Part shown: in pieces, positions 36,301 through 48,424 of the stretch
Numbering within the stretch: the stretch's first letter is position 1
Layout: every line of letters starts with the position of its first letter
From: Acanthopleura granulata
Lineage: Eukaryota > Mollusca > Polyplacophora > Chitonida > Chitonidae
NCBI GenBank assembly: GCA_016165875.1
Contig: JABBOT010000006.1
Span: forward strand, 2,805,647 to 2,869,646
DNA: 64,000 bases
Direction of reading: 5' to 3'
Translations under genes and position numbers: made by a program
The notes under the pieces: generated by a model
What the model was told of the DNA's origin: nothing
Database searches by the model: none
The model's input: the letters and a program-made list of their open reading frames with translations, nothing else

Positions 36301-39300
36301 GCACCGGACACTGTCCGCTACCGTTCCAACGCGTGAGGTTAAAGAGTCGTGCAAAAATAGCCGTCTACCTGTCGATGGGAACGTTTGTGACAAATTTCCT
36401 TCAAATCTCGAGTTTTCCCCTACCTAACCGTAACATCTGCGAGATTCGTACTCGACAAACAAACTCTCGCGAGAACGTGATTTGGTCAAATGTCCGGCTG
36501 ATGAGAAATAGTTGTCTTTACCATGTGCAGACGACAGTCCTCCTTCGAGAGTCACGTTTGTTTTCGTTGTCGCTGCCAAAAATATTCCCTTGAAAACTGT
36601 CAGTGTGATTGTATCGGGTACATCGTTATGAACTGATACCCATACTTCTTGGTGACAATCTTAAAATATTTTGTCGAAAATTTTCTAGTGACAAAGTACC
36701 CATTAGCAGGCCTATACAGTGCGGTAGTCTTTACAAAATATGATATATAATCCTATTTATTTATTTATTTGATTGGTGTTTCACGCCGTATTCAAGAATA
36801 TATATATACAATCATAGAATGAAGCTTTAATTCTTTCCAAACTGACAGTATGCCAAGGTAATTTCAAACAACACGCGGCCGTCAAATAAACTGCAGTGTT
36901 TAACACCACTAAGTCACGGGCACAACATGCGCGACGTGTTTTGGGGAATGAAAAAACGCCTGGGATTCAGTTCAGATGGGAAAAGTTCCATTTGAACTTC
37001 TTTAAAATCTTTCTGTATGCTTCTCCGAATGCTTCGTAAACTACACTATACTCATATTGTTCTTGTATATATTTGTACGATATTCACATTTTGCTGCACA
37101 CAAAAACCTATATAGAATATATAGAATAGAATATATAGAATATATATATATATCTCCTTGACTGGAATATATTTCCTCATTTGGATCCCGCTTTATCTTC
37201 TGTGGTCTGCATTGAAATGCAAAACAGGCCAAAGATTTTTCAAGACTGTGACGAATACGAAACAGTGGATTAGTTGTAAACCTGAAGGCTTTCGGTTTAT
37301 CGAAACTGTTACCTTGATGACAAGAAAATTCATCGATCGGTTCTTTAGGGATGCGAGTGAAACGAAACAACGACTGTCAGTGAGTTGTTCTTGTTTTGTC
37401 TGAAGGTTCTCGATGGATGGCACCCTGATATTTGTTTGCACTTAAAGTTACTCTTTGCTTTCCGAAGGTCCAAAAGTACGAATCAACATTAAAAAGATTT
37501 TTAGAAAAAAAAAGGCGGTCTGAGGCTGTCGTCTCATCAGTCAGAGGAGTAAACTCTGCCATCTTCTAGAATCAAAACACGTTTTGTTTTTTCCACCAAA
37601 AAGCATGTTTTTGGTATAAAGGGCTAAATGGACAGATAAATAGATGATATTAAATAGTATCTACACCAGTCAAGAAAACCATCAAGAAATGGTGTCTTGG
37701 TATTTATACACTTTCAGAACTTTTGCAGCTTAGAGTCTTCAGTTCAATGGCAAATGGTGCTGTTCTGCAGATCTTGCATTCCATTTTTGGACAGAGGTCA
37801 GTAAATTTAATTCAAGAAATAGACCTACATAGCTGGAGCTTATACTATAGCGTATTATTCGTAAAGACCGGTTTCAAGAATTTTCTTGAAAAAAATTTTC
37901 ATATTTCATCGAAGATGTTTTATTTTCAGCGTTTGTGGAACGAGTTCAAAGGAAAATGTGGCGTCTGCGGAGACGCTTTTTATCCCATCCCACGTGCGCA
38001 CGAGCGAGGAGGGAGATACTACAGCGGTGAGATAACTAAAACCTTCAAACAGGGAGACATCGTGGAGGCGGATGTGGAAGTGACAGCCAATCACAGGGGC
38101 TGGTTTGAATTCAAAATCTGTCCCTATGACAACCCAGCGACGGAAGACATAGAACGAGGCGCCAATGGGGAATTCATAGAAGTGACGCAAAGATGTCTGG
38201 ACAAACACCCCATCCCGTTGGCGGATGGGTCTGGCTACCGGTACGAGTTGCCCAGTCCGTGGAAGCGGGGAATTCACACGGTGAAGCTGAGGCTACCGTA
38301 CAATCTGGTCTGCCGGAAGTGCCTCTTCCAATGGAAATACAACACAGGTGAGGAAAATGGACTATTGTGAACGGCACTCTCTAAGAACTACTGTGTACGA
38401 GTTTATTTGTTTATTTATCTGACTCGTATTGTACGCCGCACTCACGAAGATTTCACTTATACGACGGCACCCAGCATTATGGTCGGAGGGAAAGGGGCAG
38501 AGCTCAGGGGAAACCCACGACCATCCACAGGTTCCTGCAGACCTTCCCACGTACGATACGGTGTACGAGTAGTACACATTATTGTGGCAAAGATGCACAT
38601 CCACATATATTTGTGTACCAGCAGTACATAATTTGTGTAATTTGTGTAATACTAGTACATCTACAATGACGTGAGAATCAGTGATACACAATTTGTGTAC
38701 TACTGATTACGCCTACTCCGTAAAAACGACCTGTACAAATTCGCACATCCACAACGCATGTTTATCAGTGGCACACAAATTTTGTATCACTGGCACACAA
38801 ATTTTGTATCACTAATACACACGTCACTGTGAACGTATTACACAAATTACACGAATTGTGAACTACTGGTACACCCAAATTATGTGGATGTGAATTTTTG
38901 CCACAGCAATGTGTACAACTCGTACACAGTAGTTTTTAGAGAGTAGGGCAGCAAGCGGTAACAGAGAAATGAAATCATCCATTCCGTACATAGAAAGATC
39001 ATAACGTTGTGCTTTGTTCTTTTTCCTCTGTCGGCTCCATTTAATTACTCATCTGATGATTACAATATTCTCTAGATTAGGCAGGTAGGTTTATACAAGT
39101 GGAAGAAAGCCTGGGGAAAAAACACCCCAAAGGCTGAACTTGAACGCCCGATATCATTGGTCAGTGAGCACTACAACACCGGGATAGCTTGGGCAGCGAG
39201 GGTTTTTGTCCTCTTCTAACATCCCCAAGTAACCCGTCATTCTCATTTGTGAGCGGTTTGCGGACAAGAGACGGTCATATCGTAGCGAAAAGCATATATT

Positions 39301-42300
39301 GGTGATTCACAAATACAGTGCCAAAACGAATTAGTCTAACATAAAGTAGCCGTATTATTTCAGGCAGAATTTAGCGGAAATGCAAAAATGTCTTAGGGCA
39401 TGAGAACTGTTTTACTAATGTAATACTTCTTAACTTTGACGACGAGGTTGTTTGTTTCTGTGTCTAACAACACCCCCAGCGCAGAGACGGAGATTTATCT
39501 CCTCCTCCCCCTCCCCCACAGGGTAAACATCGCGGACATTCCCTCCGTATGTAAAACCCAGTTACGCCATTTTGTTTGTGTTTGCGAAACGTGACCTCGG
39601 TGCAATTCGTCACATTCCGGAGCCTTCCGCTACATGTCCGAACTGTGCCGACAATTCCCGGCGCCTCATCGACGCGCCTGTCGATCTCAGTATTGCAAGG
39701 AAACTGTGATGAGAAAGTTTCACGTGATAATATGAAATTACATTGAATAGGACATTATCGTGTCAGATGACAGTTTAAGATCCGCTTTTTGTGAAATATT
39801 TTTTATTGATATTCGAAAACATGTACACCCGTCATAAAATGACATGACCGCAGTATAAATGATACAATTAAGCAAATTAACTTTAATTGATCCAGGAACC
39901 TGACACCCGACGTCAAAGTGCAGAATTACGACGTTAAACACCCGTAAAAATGACTAAGATGGCATAGTTTTGCACTTCTTGCAATTCTAGCTCTCGAACA
40001 CTGATGGCCTTCCTAAATGCAGCGCGTTGAAGAAAACAGAAAAGTGCAAGTACATACGTCCCCAGTTTATCTCAGTTGTCAGTGCATCTTGAGTTTGCAC
40101 GTGTTTCGACAACTCGTGATGTTATTACACTGTAGGATTTCACGAACAAGTAAAAGACGAACGCCGTGGCAATTGTGAAGTTGGTGATGAATTTAAGATA
40201 AACCAACAGGGACGACCTCTCGTCACCCGGTTGCATAGACGATTCACGCGACTACCCTGCCTGTTTTAAAAACATAGCATGTAACTGTTTGCCAAGTTCA
40301 TTGAGTAAAGTATATTCTGTAGTTGATGCAATCCAGTGCAATCCATTACCTTCTTCCCGTCAAATTTATTGCAGTTAACTCATACTTTATTTATTATTTT
40401 AACATCTAGCGCTTTTCATGTTTACGTTGTGCTTTATAGCCTAGTATTTATTTCTTTGATTGGTGGTTCACGCCAAACTCAAGAATATTTCACTCATACG
40501 ACGGCGGCCAACTTTATGATGGGAGGAAATCAGGCAGAGCCCGGGGGAAACACACGACCATCCGCGGGTTGATGGCAGACCTTCCCTGGTACGGCCGGAG
40601 AGGAAGCCAGTATAAGCTGGACTTGAACTCACAGCGACCGCATTAGTGGGAGGCGTCTAGGTTATTGCGCCATAACCTACAAAGCCACGAAGGCCCCTGG
40701 GCTTTGTAATAGCTATACGACACATTATTCTGCTGAGTATTGTAACTTTATGCTCAATACACAGATCATTGTGTTTTTAGGACTGAGAAAGCACCCCTCT
40801 CCCCCTCTCCCCCACCCACCCACGGGAAAAAAAGAACCAGAAAAAAAAAAAAAACAACAACAACAAAAAGTGAGAAAAACTAGAAGTACACAGACGGACG
40901 CTAGGAATGTTCGTCAGTATCCAAATCGTGTACCACACTTACTTATAAATTGTCGAAAGCCAAAAATATGCGTCTCAGCTGCGTTTTGATTGCAATTGTT
41001 CATATATTCACTGAACATGGTGTTTTCAAAGCTCTGTTGTATAGTGTCCATTCCTGCCATTACGGTGACGTTTTGTGGGCGAAGTGATAACGTATTACTC
41101 GTACAGTGCAAGAGAACAATAGTCAAGTCAGCCTGGGACCGAATCGCCATTCTCTCGGGAAAAGATATCCCATTTGACACAATCATGAAGAAGCGTACTA
41201 GAGATCCTAGAAATGAATTTTATACACTGTAAACTTTTAGACACCAAATTAGAGCAAAAATGGAATATAAATGACTCACTATTTTTATTGCAATAACCAA
41301 TTCACTAATAAATTCATTGAAATAAGACGAGATTTGTACACCCTATATACAGGACCACTGGGTATATATGCAATCCAAGCATGGTTAATTAAAAATTTTA
41401 ACATTGAAACTGGCCCTCTTGCGGTGAAGTCAGCTTGACAGTACAGGAGTCTTTGAATCGACACAAGTCTATGTAAGATGTTCCATGTGGACAGTTTTCA
41501 CTTGCCTATAAATCGAGTGGAGGTGGTCATATTTCTTTCCCATCATTTGCTACATAGAAGTTGTTCAACGCTAGCACTCTCATCAATACACTGTCTAGTA
41601 AGGGAGACGGATCGACATTTATAAACATTACTCTTTAATAACAAAAGAGGGGCACAACCCGGACCAGTCGGAATACCTGCACACTGCATGATGAGGTATG
41701 GCTTCCCCAAGTTTCATGCAAACGTTACACAGGAGAACTTCACGCAGCTCTGTGAAAGAGACACCTCATGAATGGTAACATTGCTATGGGAAAGTGATTA
41801 AACGGATTCAAGTGGTAGACTTGGAGTCTCCGAGGACGCCTTTCTTGCATTATTTTCATGTAAATGCCTAATAAAGGTGATGACTACATCGCATTTTACG
41901 TCGTTCAATAGACGTCTAACATCACCGTTAAACTAATTCTGTTTAAACCACGGTGCTGGGGCGGCGGAGGGGGGGGCTGCAAATTGCTACTTTTTAACCA
42001 TTTACATGAATAGGTAGCGTAAAACTTTCAGTGAGGTACATTGACAAGAGGAGTAATTCCCCTGGTTAGGTGTCATTTGTGACGCTGTCGTCGCTGCCCT
42101 TACTTTACTCTCAATGCTATTGAGTGATACCATTGCTTTCCACCCACAGGCAACAGCTGGGGTAAGGCCACGAACGGATCGGACTGCATGGGGTGTGGTC
42201 ACCAAGAACAGTTCTACTCCTGCGCCGATGTCCAGATAACCACCGCCGCCCACGGACGACACCAGCCACCCCCCGCCAATGGTTGGACGACGCCGACGAC

Positions 42301-43327
42301 ATGGTCTTGGGACAGAGCACAGAGAGGTCATGGACAACCGTCTACGGCGACGCCGTCCTTCTGGACGCGCGTGCCTGGCGTGCCGGGCTGGAGGCAGAAC
42401 CCCGCGTTCCCAACGTCAACTATCTCCAGTCCGACGCGTTCCACGCCGAAAGCCAGGTTCTGGCCTTGGTGGTTCTTCGATAAGGATGCTGGATGGTTCA
42501 ACCGCGACGTCTGGGCGGCGTCGACCACAACGCCTACTCAACCACCGACGGAGACCTGGGACGACTGGACGCATCGACCGCAGACGACAAGAGTTCCCTT
42601 CTGGAATCGCTGGTTCCTGGACCAAACGACGAAACCCAACCCGAGAAACATTCCGCTAATTCCTAACAAGAAGAGGAAACAGGAAACAAAGAACAAACTG
42701 CTCGGGTTTTGGGAGAGAATCTTCTCTCGAGCTCGACAGACCATCTGGTCGTGGCTGCTTAAGGGAAGGAAAATCGGGAACACGTCACGGCGAAGGCCAA
42801 AAACGAACCGTAGAACAACAACAACAACAACGACGACGACGACAACACCTAGCCCTGCAAGAACGACGACGCAATGGTGGAAGTGGTGGGAACACGACAG
42901 GCGGAAAACTACGACGCCAGCGCCTAAATACCGATCCTGGTGGGACAGCTGGCCCTGGGCGAGAGTTTGGGACGACGACGATACCGATAGTACTGCTGAT
43001 ACCAAGATCAAGTCCAGACCCAGATGGCGGCCGCGAACGCACCGAACCAAGCCAACGACAACAACAACAACGACTGAATCCTGGTCGTCTGCTGTCGAGG
43101 AGCACAGAGACTGGCATTATGATGATAATAATGATATGGGACAAGAATACGATCGTAATGATAATGAAAATTACGAAGGGGCTTCGTCCGAGGTTGCTCA
43201 GATCACGTCCGAGTGCTATCCTATGGGGATTTGGACCTCGTTACCAGGGATGAAACAATGGTGTTTACTAAATTGCGCAGCGGGCTTCTGCCCTCATGGG
43301 TACTGTAGCCCTGGGTGCAGGGATTAG
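33336..43327 (+). CDS. Secreted AA15 lytic polysaccharide monooxygenase with Trp-rich C-terminal extension
   Basis: Copper-dependent oxidative cleavage of chitin or cellulose outside the cell is expected from the family. Exons: 33336-33518, 37930-38347, 42150-43327; joins in phase 0 then phase 1 with GT..AG sites; 592 residues. A signal peptide (1-25) ends just before His26, the N-terminal histidine of the copper brace (HARLLNPPSR). CGGR, GKCGVCGD and TANHRGWFEF follow, with second brace histidine His116 (mature position 91). The axial-site region is CGHQEQFYSCADV (about 216-228, Tyr223). Residues 229-555 are a non-catalytic extension rich in Trp, Thr and Arg, with a Thr run and W-W pairs such as QWWKWWEHD and WWDSWPWARVW. 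The last 37 residues form a Cys module (GMKQWCLLNC..CPHGYC). The catalytic call is firm; the function of the extension is unknown. Confidence 0.93.
35270..35885. repeat. Degenerate minisatellite of about 30-bp units in LPMO intron 1
   Basis: Around twenty imperfect units of the type GTGCAGGTTTTATACTGGTG plus GAAAACA. The frames across it (WWKTA..FYAGGK-like peptides) are by-products of the repeat. Confidence 0.85.
36752..36810 (-). mobile_element. SINE 3' tail fragment
   Basis: TTATTTATTTATTTGATTGG, TGTTTCACGCCGTATTCAAG, then a TA-repeat; only the tail of a family-1 copy remains. Confidence 0.7.
38375..38945. mobile_element. MITE with terminal inverted repeats, interrupted by a SINE
   Basis: Left end ACTCTCTAAGAACTACTGTG, then TACGAGT; right end ACTCGTACACAGTAGTTTTT, then AGAGAGT: inverted ends of about 27 bases. 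Interior words such as CACAAATTTTGTATCACT recur in both orientations. Removing the SINE leaves about 400 bases. A related copy lies at 1913-2110. Confidence 0.85.
38403..38560 (-). mobile_element. 5'-truncated SINE inside the MITE, 10-bp target duplication
   Basis: Flanked by GTGTACGAGT at 38393-38402 and 38561-38570. Tail TTATTTGTTTATTTATCTGA, body CAAGATTTCACTTATACGACGG-like. Confidence 0.92.
40445..40697 (-). mobile_element. Full-length family-1 SINE in LPMO intron 2
   Basis: From TATTTATTTCTTTGATTGGT (tail) through GAACTCACAGCGACCGCATT to AAAGCCACGAAGGCCCC (head), reverse orientation. Confidence 0.88.
41081..41172. repeat. Right arm of the 10-kb-spaced inverted repeat
   Basis: GAAGTGATAACGTATTACTC to GGGAAAAGATATCCCA is the reverse complement of 30821-30909. 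Confidence 0.85.
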
Positions 43328-43380
43328 AGGGTGTAAGGGGCGGTGAGGGGCTCTGTGACACACACAACGCTCATTCATTA

Positions 43381-43540
43381 GCTGCCATGGCAGTTGCGTG
43401 CACGTAGCGTTAAGAGGGCTTCGTACAAGTGCGCCCAGGGCCCTCTGACACGTCACGAGCGCGTAGCTACCATGGTGACGTAATGCCTACACTAATGGTA
43501 GCCATGTTAGTTACGTGCACGTGACGTTGCAAGTGGGCCC
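43381..43540. repeat. Duplicated motif in the LPMO 3' UTR
   Basis: GCTGCCATGGCAGTTGCGTG and CACGTAGCGTTAAGAGGGC (43381-43420) are matched by GTAGCCATGTTAGTTACGTG and CACGTGACGTTGCAAGTGGGC (43499-43538). A diverged local duplication. Confidence 0.7.
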
Positions 43541-43570
43541 AGCTTCGAATAGGTGTTATTTCGTATCTAC

Positions 43571-43576
43571 AATAAA
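43571..43576 (+). promoter_or_regulatory. Candidate polyadenylation signal of the LPMO gene
   Basis: AATAAA 244 bases after the stop codon; it is the first such hexamer seen downstream. Confidence 0.55.
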
Positions 43577-44049
43577 CGTCAAGTCATTTTGGACAGGGAA
43601 GTATATGTAGTTCTGACTTAATGTTTGAACAAACATGAACGTGACAAAGCACCTTGTCATACATGTACATGTACACCGTACGACGAGGAAAAAAAATCGG
43701 CTAATTTTTATAGAAGAAGAGCCTTTCCTGTTGAAGGTCGACATTATCTTCCTCTTTGGACCCACATTAGAGAAAATCAAACTTCGGGAAAAATGTTCGC
43801 ATATCAGTTTTTCGTAACATTCATTGTACACGTAACTCTCGTGGCCTTCGTATAGCAAAATAAGCCTGTAATATACAACATCATTTTAGAAAGATAAAAA
43901 ATGACTTTACACATTTGGTTCCACAACGAGGCGGTGAGTTCATGGAGTTGATAAAAGGTATACCTTGGCAATGTCTTTTTTAATATATAAAAATAATAAT
44001 AATAATAATAATAATAATATATACGTCTCAGTGTGTAGTTAGAGACGTG

Positions 44050-44310
44050 TGATAAATTGTAACTAACATCACTTCTGTTTTATTTTACATTTCTACTTAA
44101 TTCTGCTTAAGCCACGGTGCTAAGGGAGGCGTGTAAATTGTTACTAACAAAACACTTTTTACATCAATAGTTGAAATAAAAAAAATAGCTGAGGTAAATT
44201 GACAAGATATCGAATTTCACCAGTTACGTGAGACCATTTGCCAACTATCACACTGTCGTCGCCGCTCTGGATTTACTCTGCATACTGTAGTCTTTTGTTT
44301 TGCTTGCACA
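44050..44310 (+). repeat. Diverged copy of the LPMO intron-2 3' end, including the splice acceptor
   Basis: Aligns in order with about 41915-42149: AATTCTG-TTAA, CCACGGTGCT, AAATTG-TACT, GAGGTA-ATTGACAAGA, CACTGTCGTCGC, TTTACTCT, and a final pyrimidine-rich CTTGCACAG in place of CCACCCACAG. The sequence after the AG no longer resembles exon 3. It looks like the leftover of a duplicated terminal exon. Confidence 0.75.
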
Positions 44311-46370
44311 GCCTGCGTTGTGATAGTATAGATACAATCAACTTCGCCTATACGATCGTCTTATGGGACGCTGCCCAGAGGGCAGTGGTTTTCAGATACA
44401 TGTATACGTTATGATAAGACATATGCAATCTCTGTTGCCCTTAAATTAAAAAAATGACAGGACATATCACACGTCGCCAAGAAGAATTATATATATCTAT
44501 GCATAAATCTGCCTTAGCCAACGACAACAGAGCTGTACATATCGCTTATATACTTGAACAGCAAGATTTTAAAATAGTTGTTAAAACGCTTCAACTGTTT
44601 CGATGAAGAAACCAAAGAAAATGTATATCTGCAAAAGGCTGGGCGGATGAGTGGAATCGTAAATACTTACTATACGTTCATACATAGAACTGTTGTCAGT
44701 ATAGGTATAGGCAGTCGTCTTGTTAATTGTGCCTTATTATATAATGAGATGGTATATAATTTATTACAGTATCTATATATATGTATATGTATTGATACCA
44801 CTGAATTATGAATAAAATGTTTGGTTTTTGCGTAAAATGTTTGGTTTTTCGTAAAATGTTGTGAGCTGTACGCAGTTGTATACAAAGCGAAGGGCGACGG
44901 TCTGTAGTTTATCCCTGTTCCCCCCTGGCACAAATTTATTTGATTGTTGCTTGTTTAAGTCAAGAATTTTGTCAATTATAAGATGAGGATCACCCGGCGC
45001 TCCTGACGAAGGAACCAGGAGTGCAGGGTGCAGACCACGTGCCTATGGCAAGTTGCATGCCAACTTTCCCACGTGTGACGCACAGAAATGAACATCATAT
45101 ATTGGGTCTTCAGCGAACGTCAGAGTGCGCAAACGGTCATACGGGTGTCGTCGACCGCTTAAAGGCCCCAGGAAGACTGTGAGTGATGGAATGAACATAT
45201 CCCCTGTCCAAGGCCGGGATTGAATTAACCTTTACATTGTCTATCCTTGTGATCGAAACATTTAATACCATTCAAATAAATGAAATGCAGTAGTGATTCA
45301 TGAAAGTAATTTGTCATGCGAAAGGTTTCCATTGAGAGGTTTTCGGTTGTCTTAAATTCGTTAAGCAGGATTTGCTTGTTTGTATGGAGATTTTAAACAT
45401 CGCTTTTAACATCACTTCCATCATATGACAGTGTCTCTTTCACCTGATGCTGACATGTTTATAGTGCTGTGTCACTAAGATGCCACACCGAGGACAACTG
45501 ACACTCCACCAAATCATGCACATTATATTGACACAGACTTATCAACCGCTACTTGGCATATTCATCAAAATCCTGAGGGGCAAGCGAGGGAGTCGTTGAG
45601 CAAGAGCCAGGGCGGCTCGTTACGTCTTGTACTTGTATCGTCAGAACAGTTGCAGGATGCTTCGCTGGCTCGTGCAGGCGGATAAACTGCTGCTCCTCGG
45701 CGACTGTCACCCTCTTAACCAATGAGGTCGCGTGGTTTGGCTGTCAGTAGGTTTGACGGTTTAGCGACCTGCCTGCAGGCCAAAGGGCAGTACAGGGTAC
45801 GTGTTTTTTTCTGGGCAGTCGGGTTTCCTCCACTCACAAATATGACTGCTCTATAAGTGACAAATTCTTCAGTTCGACGATAATCACAAAAAAAATATTA
45901 AAAAAAAAGCCAACTCTGACTACAGTTTGATAATAATAATCTGGCTAGGATTGATAATGTCGAACAGAGTTATGCCCCTTGGTTCAGGAAAGTGTTTTGG
46001 GCCCAGTTTTCAGGCGAATGATCAAGTCCTGTAAACTATTTTACACCTTGTAGCAGTGACTTCAAATTTGAAACGAAACCCTGAGAGTTTTGAATTGTGT
46101 TTAACGACCTCCTTAAGACTTTTTCACTTATATAATTGCCGCCAGATATTTATAAAAGTTGGCAGCCGGAGCATGGGGACAGGGTGGACCAGATTTTCGC
46201 CAGGTACAAGTAGCTTTCAAACCTCTTGACCCAGTTCAACTTTTGTCACAGCCGGTACAGCGAGAGCTACATTCGAACACAAGATCTCAGAGGCCCAGCG
46301 ACTAATTATTGCAGCGACCCAACAATTTAACAATCTGTACCAGCGAGAGACCTGTAATTAATAGTTTTGA
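44311..46370. other. Intergenic between convergent LPMO and COMMD4
   Basis: No gene. It holds a short GTAAAATGTTTGGTTTTT duplication near 44815-44865, a TGACAC-type repeat tract at 45480-45540 and a doubtful diverged SINE tail near 45790-45890. Confidence 0.45.
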
Positions 46371-46374
46371 TTTA

Positions 46375-46622
46375 TTTTATATATTTCTTTGGTTTTTCGT
46401 CGCAGTCAAGAATATTTCACTTTTAAGACAACAACCAGTATTATTGTAGAAGGAAATAGGGCAGGGCCCTGGGGAAACCCGCAACCCGGACCTTCCCACG
46501 GACGACACGGCGAGGAAGCCAACATCAGCTGGGCTTGAAGTCATAGTGACCTCATTGGTGAGAGACTCCTGTGTCACTGCGCTGTACTTGCGCGCTAAGC
46601 ATCTCGGCCACGGAGGCCCCGA
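46375..46622 (-). mobile_element. Full-length, diverged family-1 SINE
   Basis: Tail TTTATATATTTCTTTGG, body CAAGAATATTTCACTTTTAA, head CATCTCGGCCACGGAGGCCCC, reverse orientation. Confidence 0.85.
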
Positions 46623-46724
46623 ACACTTTTGACAAGTGAACAGTGAAGATTCATTGATCCATTGATTGCCTGCTGTATAACACCATATTCGAGAAAGTTT
46701 CACTTTAGAGATAGCACAGATGAA

Positions 46725-46787
46725 CTTGGCAGAATTCTAGGGCTAGCCTTAACTGACTGCTAAGGTTCGCCCTAGAACTGTGCCAAG
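46725..46787. repeat. 63-bp hairpin
   Basis: CTTGGCAGAATTCTAGGGC pairs with GCCCTAGAACTGTGCCAAG, and inner AGCCTTA pairs with TAAGGTT. A compact fold-back; could be a MITE end-to-end remnant or a structured transcript. Confidence 0.85.
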
Positions 46788-47589
46788 ATGGGTTCAACAC
46801 TCTCAAAGTTTGAAACATTCCGGTGTCGATACCAATGCCAAAACTCAAAACCAATCACTTGGTGGACCGATAATATTTCAACTACCTGTATTGTGTCCCA
46901 GGAAATGACCGATACTGCTGTAAAAACGAACGACAATGTTAACAGCTTTTCTGTACATTACTACATTATCAGGAGAAATTTTAATCAGTATCAGTAAGAA
47001 GGACATTACTACCTGCTGGCTAAATGCTACAGTATCAACTGGAAACGTTTTAACATTATGTACTTACATCGTTTTAACAACAATATCGGCCTTCCGTATG
47101 CATGTACTTCACAAGAAACGAGTGACAGCCTGATACTTCTATATACACTTCCAGTATGTACATTTATTACAGACCATATCTGGTTCAGGTCATGATCAAC
47201 CTGCAAAGATACACAATGCATGGATGGTTACATACAAATTCTCTTGTAGTTCTTCGATGAGTAGCTGTGTTGTGAAATATCTACCACTCTGAATCCACAA
47301 ACCAAGTTTTGATTAAAGTTAAACTGAAACGTGATTTAAATACTTATTTCTGTACAACAGGCATAAAAACTGGAACTCATTTGTAAGGGTTACATTAAGA
47401 CTTAAACAGTACTGTATAATAATGAACTCTTCATTTATGATTCCACAGTAATTAATGAATCAATGATCATGACTTAACACCACTTCAGTAATACTGCAGC
47501 TGTGTTGTGGTGAGAACATGTTTAACCTTGGAGCCAGCGACCCAGAGAAGTTGACTGTAATAACTATGCTGTAACATGGCACTTACAAA

Positions 47590-47795
47590 CTTTATTTATT
47601 TATTTGATTGTTATTTTACTCAGTGATGAAGAATATTTCATTTATATGATGCCAGCCAGCATTATGGTGAGAGGAAACCAGGTAGAGCTCGGGGGTAGCC
47701 CACGACCATCCCTAGGTTGCTGGCAGACCTTCCAACATACGGGGAGGAAGCCAGCACGAGCTGGACTTGAGCTCACAGCGACTGTATTGGTGCAA
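47590..47795 (-). mobile_element. Family-1 SINE, head truncated
   Basis: Tail ACTTTATTTATTTATTTG, body ATGGTGAGAGGAAACCAGG, then GAGCTCACAGCGACTGTATT. Confidence 0.82.
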
Positions 47796-47841
47796 AAACG
47801 TTTAACAGCCTGAAACAGCTTTGTGCTAAAATAATCTAAAC

Positions 47842-48232
47842 AGCAATGCTCAGACGTGGGAATATTCCTTCAAAAGTGTGAGATTTACGTCAGAAAACAC
47901 TCTCCTTGACAAATACTCTGTCTTTCATAGCCTTTCATGCAAAATACTCATTGTATTTGTCAGAGAATCTATAAATACCAGCTGCTAACAAGGAAAATGT
48001 CTATTTCTGGTTTCAATTTCACAAAACTTTGTTCAGCAATGCTCAGACATGGGAATTTTCCTTCAAAAAGTGTGGAATTTACATCAGAAAATGCTCCCTT
48101 TGACAAATACTTCGCAATTCATACCTTTTCAATCAGAATACTCGGTGTTCTTTTATTTTAGAGATTACAAAAATCAGCCCCTAAGTGTCAAAAATGTCTA
48201 TTCCACGAGTCACTTTCACAAAACTTTGTACA
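47842..48232. repeat. About 195-bp tandem duplication 3' of COMMD4
   Basis: Both copies contain CAGCAATGCTCAGAC, GGGAAT-TTCCTTCAAAA, GTCAGAAAA or ATCAGAAAA, TTGACAAATACT and AAAATGTCTATT in the same order; moderately diverged. Confidence 0.85.
48152..48157 (-). promoter_or_regulatory. Candidate COMMD4 polyadenylation signal
   Basis: AATAAA on the minus strand about 270 bases past the stop codon. Inside a tandem duplication, so position alone supports it. Confidence 0.35.
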
Positions 48233-48424
48233 TCAATTTCTGTAAGCTTCTTTGTAAATCATGTCACCTTCTGCCATTACAACCCTAACATCATTTCTGT
48301 TGCAAGAACACTACTAAATATTTTGTGACAGCTTAATATTTTGACCAACATGACAGAACGACTATATCTGAAAGACACCAAAGTGATCAGAATATAGTAC
48401 AAAAATGTCATCTCTTTCTTCTGA

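Larger units (their letters stand above)
33519..37929 (+). other. LPMO intron 1
   Basis: A 4.4-kb intron with donor GTAAGT and acceptor TTTTCAG. It contains the 30-bp degenerate minisatellite and a SINE tail listed separately; the rest is unassigned. Confidence 0.85.
38348..42149 (+). other. LPMO intron 2
   Basis: A 3.8-kb intron with donor GTGAGG and acceptor CCACCCACAG. It contains the MITE with nested SINE, another SINE, and one arm of a long-range inverted repeat. Confidence 0.85.

Noticed and set aside
42538..43144. Minus-strand frames of 119-170 codons opposite LPMO exon 3
   Set aside because: Shadow of the real plus-strand exon; the Val and Cys runs are the complement of the Thr/ACN run.
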